This document shows positions 1 through 5,337 of a stretch of 5,337 nucleotides of DNA, in pieces (within the stretch, counting starts at the first letter, position 1; each line of letters opens with the position of its first letter). The notes under the pieces were generated by a model, which did no database searches, was not told the DNA's origin, and worked only from the letters and a program-made list of their open reading frames with translations. The translations under genes and the position numbers were made by a program. The DNA comes from Gemmatimonadota bacterium (lineage in GTDB: Bacteria; Gemmatimonadota; Gemmatimonadetes; Longimicrobiales; Gaopeijiaceae), in assembly GCA_012959595.1 (NCBI GenBank), contig DUCW01000236.1, positions 3,639 through 8,975 of the forward strand, given 5' to 3'.

Positions 1-717
1 CAGCACCTCAAGACTAGTGGCTACCACTGTAGAAACCCCCAACACTGGATCTATTTCTTGGTTCCCTTTCACGTCCTCTATCCCGGCTACAACACCGGGA
101 AGGAGATCGATTGGATTCCTAGCCCGTTCAGGGGCAGACGCATGACTGGCCAGACCTGTGACCGTGATCTCTATTTCGGCACGACCTCTATGTCCTATAC
201 AAATATCTCCATTAGTGGCCTCTCCAATTATGACCAAAGCGGGTTCGATAATCTTCGACTCCATCAAATGCTCCATGCCCCAACCACCGCATTCTTCGAA
301 AACAGTATGTGCCACTATCAAATCTCCCTGAGACTGGCCCCTCATAGAAGCCGCCACATGAGTTTGGAGAGCTAGAGGCCCCTTAATATCCATAGAACCC
401 CTGCCATGCAAGAATCCACCAGATATGTCCCCGCCTAATGGTGCATAATCCCACTCTGAATGGTCACCTTCAGCTACAACATCCAAATGGCAATTAAACA
501 TAATTGGGGGAGCTTGACCTTCTCCTGGAATCACTCCCATGACATTACCCACTTCATCCACCTTCATCTGTTCAAAACCGAGAGCTTCCATTTCGTCCCA
601 TAACCGCTTGGCGACATCCCGTTCCTGACCAGAAAGCGAAGGTATCCGAATCAGATCAGATGCGAATGATAGTGCGTTCTCGAAGTTTGGTTCCACGGAA
701 GTCTTCACTTTATTCAA
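1..717 (-). CDS. M20-family metallohydrolase (YgeY/ArgE/DapE-like), N-terminal 239 codons, 3' end outside window
   Basis: This is the first part of a zinc-type M20 amidohydrolase/peptidase, a family that cleaves amide bonds in N-acyl amino acids, dipeptides or related small molecules in the cytoplasm. Counting from the TTG at 717, the family motifs appear in order: H77-L-D79 (metal ligand and neighbouring Asp), GRGSMDIKG with bridging Asp110, E141-E142 (catalytic base and metal ligand), and GEAT with Glu166 as the expected third ligand. GHRGRAEI and SHASAPERARNPID around His192 belong to the inserted dimerisation domain. From memory, the GHRGR...SAPER stretch is most like the YgeY-type branch, but the substrate cannot be assigned. 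The last metal-binding His of the family should lie beyond base 1. The start is uncertain. TTG at 717 is the most upstream choice after an in-frame TGA and has an AAGAGAG box 7 bases before it; GTG at 708 and at 696 are alternatives. The frame is unbroken to base 1 and begins 12 bases after the hppA stop, so it is probably in the same operon. Confidence 0.9.
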   Translation of the reverse strand, partial: MNKVKTSVEPNFENALSFASDLIRIPSLSGQERDVAKRLWDEMEALGFEQMKVDEVGNVMGVIPGEGQAPPIMFNCHLDVVAEGDHSEWDYAPLGGDISGGFLHGRGSMDIKGPLALQTHVAASMRGQSQGDLIVAHTVFEECGGWGMEHLMESKIIEPALVIIGEATNGDICIGHRGRAEIEITVTGLASHASAPERARNPIDLLPGVVAGIEDVKGNQEIDPVLGVSTVVATSLEVL

Positions 718-724
718 TCAACAG

Positions 725-731
725 CTCTCTT
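725..731 (-). promoter_or_regulatory. Ribosome-binding site of the M20 gene, overlapping the hppA stop codon
   Basis: AAGAGAG on the minus strand lies 7 bases upstream of the TTG at 717 and shares its first two bases with the TAA stop of hppA. It favours the TTG start, since the GTG at 708 would be 16 bases away. The overlap suggests translational coupling with hppA, which is an inference. Confidence 0.5.
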
Positions 732-2850
732 ATAAGAATAAGTTGCTAATCTGCCTTAGCAGATGTGAAATCTGGTTGGTTGTATCAATTTCATGAACTC
801 GGACAAACCATGGTGCCAGAACAAGTGAAACCACGCTCATAAGCTTTATTAAAATATTCAAAGACGGCCCCGAAGTATCTTTGAAAGGATCTCCTACTGT
901 ATCCCCAACTACCGCCGCTTTATGTGCGTCTGATCCCTTCCCTCCGTATTCACCGCCCTCTATCATCTTTTTAGCATTATCCCAAGCACCACCTGCGTTT
1001 GCCATAAATAGAGCCATTAAGACACCGGTCACTGTAGCACCAGCAAGCATACCACCTAGAGCTTCAACCCCTAGCCCCCACCCAACTATAACTGGCGCCA
1101 AAATGGCCGTTACCCCAGGAAGAATCATTTCTCTCAGAGCGGCATCTGTCGATATCGCCACACATCTAGCTGAATCAGGCTTTTGGGTCCCTTCCATAAT
1201 TCCAGGCATTTCACGGAATTGGCGGCGAACTTCTTCGACCATACCTTGGGCTGCTTTGCCTACGGCTGTCATAGTTAAGGCGGCACAGAAAAATGGGAGT
1301 GTCCCACCCAAGAACAATCCGATCACAACCAACGGATTGATCAGATCAATACCAGTTTCGGCCAGGCCTACCTTGGTAGCATAAGCTGAGAACAAAGCTA
1401 AAGTTGTTAGGGCAGCCGATCCAATAGCAAATCCCTTTCCCTGGGCAGCTGTGGTATTCCCAATGGCATCAAGAGAGTCAGTGATGGCTCTAGTCTCAGG
1501 ACCCAAACCACTCATTTCACTAATCCCGCCAGCATTATCAGCAATCGGCCCGTACGCATCCACAGACATTGTAATCCCAACAGTTGCAAGCATCCCCACA
1601 GCCGCTATACCTATGCCGTAAAGCCCGGCAGAGTGAAAGGATGTGAAAATCCCCAAACAGATCAGGAGCATTGGGATAGCAGTGGATTCCATCCCTACAG
1701 CTAATCCAGTGATCAGATTTGTAGCTGCTCCAGTTTCACTGGCTTCGGCAATTCTGGTAACAGGCTTCATAGATGTGTAGTACTCGGTGACCAGCCCGAT
1801 CAGTGTCCCCACCACAGTTCCTGATACGATAGCGAACCAGGGACCCAACGCAGGGTATACATGACCGTCTACTGTCATTTCGAAGTCCATTCCTTCTACG
1901 ACAAAATACATGGCTATAATGAAAATGGATGCCGAAATAAATGTCACATTGCGGAGTGCTGATGCTGGGTCAGAACGTTCTAAGATTTTCATCATAGCTA
2001 TGCCAAAGATTGAGGCTAAGAGGCCTATTGTCACGGTGACAATAGGGAGTGCTATTGCCCCGGCGGTGTTATCCTGCAAAGCGGTCGAACTGGCCGCTAT
2101 CGCTATTGTCGCAATGACAGACCCTACATAGGATTCGAAAATATCCGCCCCCATACCCGCTACGTCTCCAACATTGTCTCCAACATTGTCCGCTATTGTA
2201 GCAGGATTCCTAGGATCATCCTCTGGTATGCCCGCTTCCACCTTGCCTACAAGATCAGCCCCAACGTCCGCCGCTTTTGTGAAAATGCCGCCTCCCACAC
2301 GTGCAAACAAAGCAATGGTACTGGCACCCATAGCAAACCCAGAGATTATCTCCGCAAAATTTTGATGTTCTTCGGCGGTGATCGCCCCTGCTCCGTTTGC
2401 GACCTTATATATGAGAACAATGCCTAACAGTCCAAGAGCAGCAACTGAGAGTCCCATGACTGCACCGCCGAAAAAAGCCACCCTCAAAGCTTTTCCAGCA
2501 CCATCCCGATTTGCAGCAGCAGAAGTTCTTACATTTGCCCTAGTGGCTGACTTCATACCAAAAAATCCAGCTAACACGGAACAGATTGAACCAGAGAGAT
2601 AAGCCATGGCCGTCTCTGGAGATATTGCCAACCACAAGAGAGTGGCTATGACGACAACAAATACTGAAAGCAGTATATATTCACGGCGTAAAAATGCCAT
2701 AGCACCATCGTGAATCTGTTCCGCCAATTCTTCCATTGCCTCGTTTCCGGTAGATTGACTTTTCACATAACGATAAATGAATCCGGCCAGTGCAAGTCCG
2801 AAAAGACCTACAATCCATGAAATGCTAGATATTGCTGTAATTCCATCCAT
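730..2850 (-). CDS. hppA: Membrane-bound ion-translocating pyrophosphatase, K+-dependent type
   Basis: The protein hydrolyses cytoplasmic pyrophosphate to two phosphates and uses the energy to pump H+ and/or Na+ across the membrane. It is 706 residues long, full length for the family, and very hydrophobic, fitting about 16 membrane helices. The substrate site is intact: D195-V-G-A-D-L-V-G-K-V-E205, the Asp-rich D221-N-V-G-D-N-V-G-D229 segment, D431-x6-D438-N, and near the C terminus K644, D650, D654, K657 and D658. At 464-473 the sequence is GNTTAAQGKG, with Ala468 and Gly471 where K+-independent enzymes carry Lys and Thr, so K+ dependence is expected. The gate Glu sits in the FESY motif (E239), the position used by Na+-pumping and several K+-dependent H+-pumping enzymes, so the ion is not settled by sequence alone. 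The ATG is preceded by AGGAG. The gene lies 54 bases after pth and 12 bases before the M20 gene. Confidence 0.98.
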   Translation of the reverse strand: MDGITAISSISWIVGLFGLALAGFIYRYVKSQSTGNEAMEELAEQIHDGAMAFLRREYILLSVFVVVIATLLWLAISPETAMAYLSGSICSVLAGFFGMKSATRANVRTSAAANRDGAGKALRVAFFGGAVMGLSVAALGLLGIVLIYKVANGAGAITAEEHQNFAEIISGFAMGASTIALFARVGGGIFTKAADVGADLVGKVEAGIPEDDPRNPATIADNVGDNVGDVAGMGADIFESYVGSVIATIAIAASSTALQDNTAGAIALPIVTVTIGLLASIFGIAMMKILERSDPASALRNVTFISASIFIIAMYFVVEGMDFEMTVDGHVYPALGPWFAIVSGTVVGTLIGLVTEYYTSMKPVTRIAEASETGAATNLITGLAVGMESTAIPMLLICLGIFTSFHSAGLYGIGIAAVGMLATVGITMSVDAYGPIADNAGGISEMSGLGPETRAITDSLDAIGNTTAAQGKGFAIGSAALTTLALFSAYATKVGLAETGIDLINPLVVIGLFLGGTLPFFCAALTMTAVGKAAQGMVEEVRRQFREMPGIMEGTQKPDSARCVAISTDAALREMILPGVTAILAPVIVGWGLGVEALGGMLAGATVTGVLMALFMANAGGAWDNAKKMIEGGEYGGKGSDAHKAAVVGDTVGDPFKDTSGPSLNILIKLMSVVSLVLAPWFVRVHEIDTTNQISHLLRQISNLFL

Positions 2851-2861
2851 GAAATTCTTCG

Positions 2862-2866
2862 CTCCT
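2862..2866 (-). promoter_or_regulatory. Shine-Dalgarno site of hppA
   Basis: AGGAG on the minus strand ends 11 bases before the hppA ATG at 2850. It is the clearest ribosome-binding site in the window. The spacing is somewhat long, but the downstream protein starts exactly where family members do, with a short N-terminal stretch before the first membrane helix. Confidence 0.55.
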
Positions 2867-2869
2867 AAT

Positions 2870-2898
2870 TATTTATTTGTCTTATCGTTACTATTCAA
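2870..2898 (-). promoter_or_regulatory. Possible weak internal promoter before hppA
   Basis: In the AT-rich gap after pth, TTGAAT (2893-2898) and TAAATA (2870-2875) are separated by 17 bases. They match the sigma-70 consensus boxes at 4 of 6 and 3 of 6 positions. This is the longest gap in the cluster, and hppA may need its own expression level, but AT-rich spacers often give such matches by chance and the primary sigma consensus of this organism is unknown. Confidence 0.2.
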
Positions 2899-2904
2899 AA
2901 CAAA

Positions 2905-3468
2905 TCATCTATTGAATTGGTTCATTGCACCCTGCACACCTTCAGTCATCCAAACCTGAACTGCTTCCGCCAAGGTCGGTAAAAGGGCTAACACGCTCTC
3001 TTCATCTTCTTGGGCCATTCCCGAAAGAACCCAATCTGACAGTTCTATTCCTTTTGAGGGCCTACCCACCCCAATCTTCAATCTAGAGTATGATTCAGTA
3101 CCCAAACTTTGCGATATCGACTTCAAACCGTTGTGACCTCCTGACCTTCCCTCAGGCCTAAATCTGATTTTACCAGCATCCAAGGAAGCGTCGTCAACGA
3201 CTATAAGTAAATCTCCATTCGAGAAAAATTGGTCCGATAGCCGCAAATGAGCTAAAGCCATGCCACTTTTATTGACGTATGTCGTTGGTTTCATAAGGAG
3301 AAAATCAATACCATTGAGAGTACCACTTATTCTGTGATCCAGATCAGCTTGTTCGAAACTTCCCAAGTCCCAGTCGTAAGCCAATCTATCCAGAACCCAC
3401 CAGCCGACGTTGTGACGTGTATTATCGTACTTTTCTCCAGGATTTCCCAGTCCAACTATCACTTTCAT
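2905..3468 (-). CDS. pth: Peptidyl-tRNA hydrolase
   Basis: The enzyme releases tRNA from peptidyl-tRNAs that drop off the ribosome by cutting the ester bond between peptide and tRNA; it is a small cytoplasmic monomer. At 187 residues it has the usual bacterial Pth length. The signature residues are present: VGLGNPG with Asn9, TRHNVG with catalytic His19, KPTTYVNKSG with Asn66, VDDASLDAGK with Asp92 (aligning with E. coli Asp93), and the GRSGGHNGLKSI motif with Asn113. The C-terminal helix and the short end NQFNR are also as expected. The ATG at 3468 lies 9 bases after the rplY stop with no clear Shine-Dalgarno sequence, so translation may depend on ribosomes finishing rplY. Pairing with rplY and prs is a common bacterial arrangement and supports the call. 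Confidence 0.98.
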   Translation of the reverse strand: MKVIVGLGNPGEKYDNTRHNVGWWVLDRLAYDWDLGSFEQADLDHRISGTLNGIDFLLMKPTTYVNKSGMALAHLRLSDQFFSNGDLLIVVDDASLDAGKIRFRPEGRSGGHNGLKSISQSLGTESYSRLKIGVGRPSKGIELSDWVLSGMAQEDEESVLALLPTLAEAVQVWMTEGVQGAMNQFNR

Positions 3469-3477
3469 ACGGCTAAA

Positions 3478-4158
3478 CTACTGTCGCTCGTTTTCTTCTT
3501 CTCCCTCATCTCCCGTCTCCTCTTCACCTATCGTCGGTTCTCCCTCCATTCCCTCTTCAAGGAGTTCGTCTGTTTCCTCCACTTCTTCTACCTCTTCCTT
3601 AGGCAAGGCTACCATACAGACAGCTTGAGTAGGATCAGCCATAAGCTCCACATCTGCATCGACGACTACATCGTTTATCTTGATGGAAGAACCTATGTCC
3701 AAATCGGAAATGTCCACCTTGATGCTTTCGGGAATCTGGGAAGGTCGGCATTTGACTCTAATTTCCCGGAGAAGAATCTCTAAAATTCCCCCCTCTTTGA
3801 CACCTTGAGCAGATCCTGTGAATTCCACTGGAATATCCACTTCCAGTGCTACACCTCTTTCAAAGCGATAGAAATCTACGTGGAGTATGTCATCTCTATA
3901 GGGGTGTACCTGTATCTCCTTGACCAGTGTTTCGAATACTTCTTCTTCACTGTCAATCTTAACGTTGATAATGGTGTTCTCAACGGAAACAGACTGGAAT
4001 AGCTTCATCGATTCTCGGGAGTCTATGGTTAAGGAAATTGAATTCTGCTCCCTACCATAGAGAACGGCAGGGATACCACCAGAGGAACGGATCCTCCGTG
4101 CACTGCCCTTACCTGTTTCATTTCTACGTTTTGCCGCAAGCAAAGTCTTTACAGCCAT
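3478..4158 (-). CDS. rplY: 50S ribosomal protein L25, long (general stress protein Ctc/TL5) form
   Basis: The protein binds 5S rRNA in the large ribosomal subunit. It is 226 residues, the two-domain Ctc/TL5 form rather than the short E. coli L25. The N-terminal 5S-binding domain (about 5-95) shows NETGKGSARRIR, GGIPAVLYG and HPYRDDILHVDFYR. The C-terminal beta domain (about 100-186) shows VDIPVEFTGSAQGVKEGGIL, CRPSQIPESIKVDISDLDIG and the usual end near MVALP. Residues 187-226 form an extended tail with 21 Asp/Glu among 40 residues; such tails are common but variable in this family. The ATG at 4158 gives the expected MAVKTLLAAKR start; only a weak GCGGA box precedes it. It lies 45 bases after prs and 9 bases before pth. 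Confidence 0.97.
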   Translation of the reverse strand: MAVKTLLAAKRRNETGKGSARRIRSSGGIPAVLYGREQNSISLTIDSRESMKLFQSVSVENTIINVKIDSEEEVFETLVKEIQVHPYRDDILHVDFYRFERGVALEVDIPVEFTGSAQGVKEGGILEILLREIRVKCRPSQIPESIKVDISDLDIGSSIKINDVVVDADVELMADPTQAVCMVALPKEEVEEVEETDELLEEGMEGEPTIGEEETGDEGEEENERQ

Positions 4159-4203
4159 TTTTTGATTCCGCTACATTTTAGAGTGGTAAAAAGTCAAGTG
4201 CCC

Positions 4204-5175
4204 CTAAGGTTCAGTAGGCACCTCAAAAAGCTTACTAACAGATTTATTCTCATGCACACATTTGATCGCTTCTGCAAAGATATTCGCAACTGACATCACT
4301 TTTAAGCAGTCGAATTTACGTTCTTCCAAGATCTCAACTGTGTTGGTAACTACGACTTCATCTACATCTACATTGACCAGTCTCTGGACCGCCTCACCCG
4401 ACAAAAGTGGATGTGTGGCTGCGGCCAAAACTCTTTTTGCCCCCATTTGTTTCAATACCCTTATAGCCTGAGACATCGTCCCTGCCGTATCAATCATGTC
4501 ATCCACTAGCAAACAATCTTTTCCGCTGACCTCTCCAACCACATTCATTACTTCACTGACATTCGCAGCAGGCCTTCTTTTATCAATGATTGCAATAGTA
4601 GCGTCCAGTCTTCTTGCAAATCCTCGTGCCATTTTAGTGGACCCTGCATCTGGTGCAACCACAACCAAATTTTCAAATTTTTTCGACCTGAAGTAACTTA
4701 CTAGAGTAGGCGCCGCGTACAAATGATCAACTGGAATATCGAAAAATGCCTGTATCTGATGCTGGTGAAAATCCATTCCGATTAGTCGGTCGGCCCCTGC
4801 CGCAACGAGAAGGTTGGCCATTAGCTTTGCACCTATGGAAACTCTGGGCTGATCTTTGCGGTCCTGCCTGCCATAACCATAGTAAGGTACAACGGCTGTT
4901 ACTCTAGCTGCTGAAGCTCTGACTGCAGCATCGATCAGTAGTAACAATTCCATTATACCACTAGTCGAAGATGATATCGTTGGTTGTATTATGAAGACAT
5001 CTCTGCCTCGTACATCCCGATTGATTCTGACAAAAATTTCTCCATCAGCGAAATTCTTGATGGTTGCACACTCTTCAACCTCTTCTCCTAGAAGGGTCGC
5101 TATCTCTGAAGCAAGAGGTAAGTTAGCCCGTCCGGACAATAGAAGTAGTGGGCTTCTCCGAAATGTGTCGTCCAT
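4204..5175 (-). CDS. prs: Ribose-phosphate pyrophosphokinase (PRPP synthetase)
   Basis: The enzyme transfers pyrophosphate from ATP to ribose 5-phosphate, giving PRPP and AMP; PRPP feeds purine, pyrimidine, NAD, histidine and tryptophan synthesis. It is 323 residues, the normal length of class I enzymes. Recognisable parts are NFADGEIFVRI (41-51), the ATP-site segment YYGYGRQDRKDQPRVSIGAK (98-117), the metal/ATP-site histidine in MDFHQHQIQAFFDIPVDHL (His137), PDAG (175-178), the catalytic loop IDKRRP (197-202) and the ribose-phosphate loop VDDMIDTAGT (224-233). The FHQHQIQAFF stretch differs slightly from the more usual LHAxQIQGFF, but the key His is kept. The ATG at 5175 is the only ATG/GTG/TTG after an in-frame stop 39 bases upstream, so the start is well supported even though the only Shine-Dalgarno-like bases (GGGA) are very close. 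It is the first certain gene of the cluster. Confidence 0.98.
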   Translation of the reverse strand: MDDTFRRSPLLLLSGRANLPLASEIATLLGEEVEECATIKNFADGEIFVRINRDVRGRDVFIIQPTISSSTSGIMELLLLIDAAVRASAARVTAVVPYYGYGRQDRKDQPRVSIGAKLMANLLVAAGADRLIGMDFHQHQIQAFFDIPVDHLYAAPTLVSYFRSKKFENLVVVAPDAGSTKMARGFARRLDATIAIIDKRRPAANVSEVMNVVGEVSGKDCLLVDDMIDTAGTMSQAIRVLKQMGAKRVLAAATHPLLSGEAVQRLVNVDVDEVVVTNTVEILEERKFDCLKVMSVANIFAEAIKCVHENKSVSKLFEVPTEP

Positions 5176-5337
5176 GGATCCCAGGCAGATTTGTAAAAAG
5201 GTGATTAGTTGTCAAAGCTACTGAACCATCCTAAAAACACCAACGTTAATACATTTGGTAAGCAAAGTGTTTTATCAATAACTCCTCAACCGTTTCTACT
5301 ATCTTATATAGTAACAAAGCGGTCGTGAAAAAAAAGT
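5176..5337 (-). other. Leader region of prs; possible tail of an upstream gene
   Basis: These 162 AT-rich bases hold no gene I can name. On the minus strand one frame is open from the right edge to a TAA at 5246-5248 (29 residues, containing KIVETVEELLIKHF and ending AYQMY). It could be the C terminus of an upstream same-strand gene or chance; the other two frames close quickly. A perfect TTGACA lies at 5210-5215, but the only -10-like box, TACAAA at 5190-5195, is just 14 bases away, so it is not a convincing promoter. A 6-base inverted repeat lies at 5297-5313. No tRNA, riboswitch or strong terminator is evident. Confidence 0.4.
5297..5313. repeat. Short inverted repeat upstream of prs
   Basis: TACTAT and ATAGTA form perfect 6-base arms around the 5-base spacer CTTAT. 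The arms are AT-rich and no T-run suitable for a terminator follows on either strand. It could be a small operator, but a repeat this short can occur by chance. Confidence 0.25.

Noticed and set aside
58..375. Plus-strand open frame of 105 codons near the left edge
   Set aside because: The minus strand here encodes clear M20 catalytic motifs in an unbroken frame, so the plus-strand frame is a shadow.
881..1384. Plus-strand open frame of 167 codons opposite hppA
   Set aside because: It is antisense to the conserved HppA coding sequence, has low-complexity Pro/Ala/Thr-rich composition typical of shadow frames, and matches no family I recognise.
2164..2190. Perfect 12-base tandem repeat (GTCTCCAACATT twice)
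   Set aside because: It encodes the NVGDNVGD part of the conserved pyrophosphate-binding motif of HppA, so protein constraint explains it.
3334..3783. Plus-strand open frame of 149 codons across the pth-rplY junction
   Set aside because: It is antisense to two well-conserved genes, and its Phe/Ser/Leu-rich sequence simply reflects the Glu-rich tail of L25 read backwards.
4159..4203. TTGACT and TAAAAT boxes between prs and rplY
   Set aside because: The boxes are about 11 bases apart, too close for a sigma-70 promoter, and the short gap suits simple operon read-through.
5190..5215. TTGACA plus TACAAA as a prs promoter
   Set aside because: The first box is perfect, but the spacing is only 14 bases and no better -10 box lies 16-18 bases away; the start would also leave almost no leader.
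5205..5240. tRNA-like GGTTCAGTAG string before prs
   Set aside because: No cloverleaf arms, anticodon stem or acceptor pairing could be found around it.

Overview
The window carries five tightly packed genes, all on the minus strand, and looks like a conserved bacterial housekeeping cluster. In transcription order (right to left) they are prs (PRPP synthetase), rplY/ctc (ribosomal protein L25, long form), pth (peptidyl-tRNA hydrolase), hppA (membrane-bound ion-pumping pyrophosphatase) and an M20-family metallohydrolase whose 3' end lies beyond base 1. Gaps between genes are 45, 9, 54 and 12 bases, and there is no convincing terminator between them, so one transcript is likely.

Layout: 5176-5337 is the leader in front of prs, with no certain gene. 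It has an open frame running in from the right edge that could be the tail of an upstream gene, a short inverted repeat, and only weak promoter-like boxes. 4204-5175 is prs, 3478-4158 rplY, 2905-3468 pth and 730-2850 hppA. 1-717 is the first 239 codons of the M20 hydrolase. This last gene appears to start at a TTG whose ribosome-binding site overlaps the hppA stop codon.

The prs-rplY-pth order is a familiar bacterial arrangement linking nucleotide precursor supply with translation. HppA fits because reactions that use PRPP, and aminoacyl-tRNA and nucleic acid synthesis, release pyrophosphate, which HppA hydrolyses while pumping H+ or Na+. The M20 hydrolase has no obvious link to these roles beyond being co-transcribed.

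The organism is a bacterium of moderate GC (judged by eye to be in the mid 40s percent). Shine-Dalgarno signals are weak or absent before prs, rplY and pth and recognisable only before hppA and the M20 gene. The long L25 with an acidic tail and the K+-dependent-type HppA suit many deep-branching or environmental bacteria, for example relatives of Gemmatimonadota or Marinimicrobia, but the window does not fix the phylum. I found no mobile element, CRISPR array, RNA gene or defence-like system, and I do not think the window holds an undescribed system. The points most worth a second look are the M20 gene coupled to hppA and the ion specificity of the pump.
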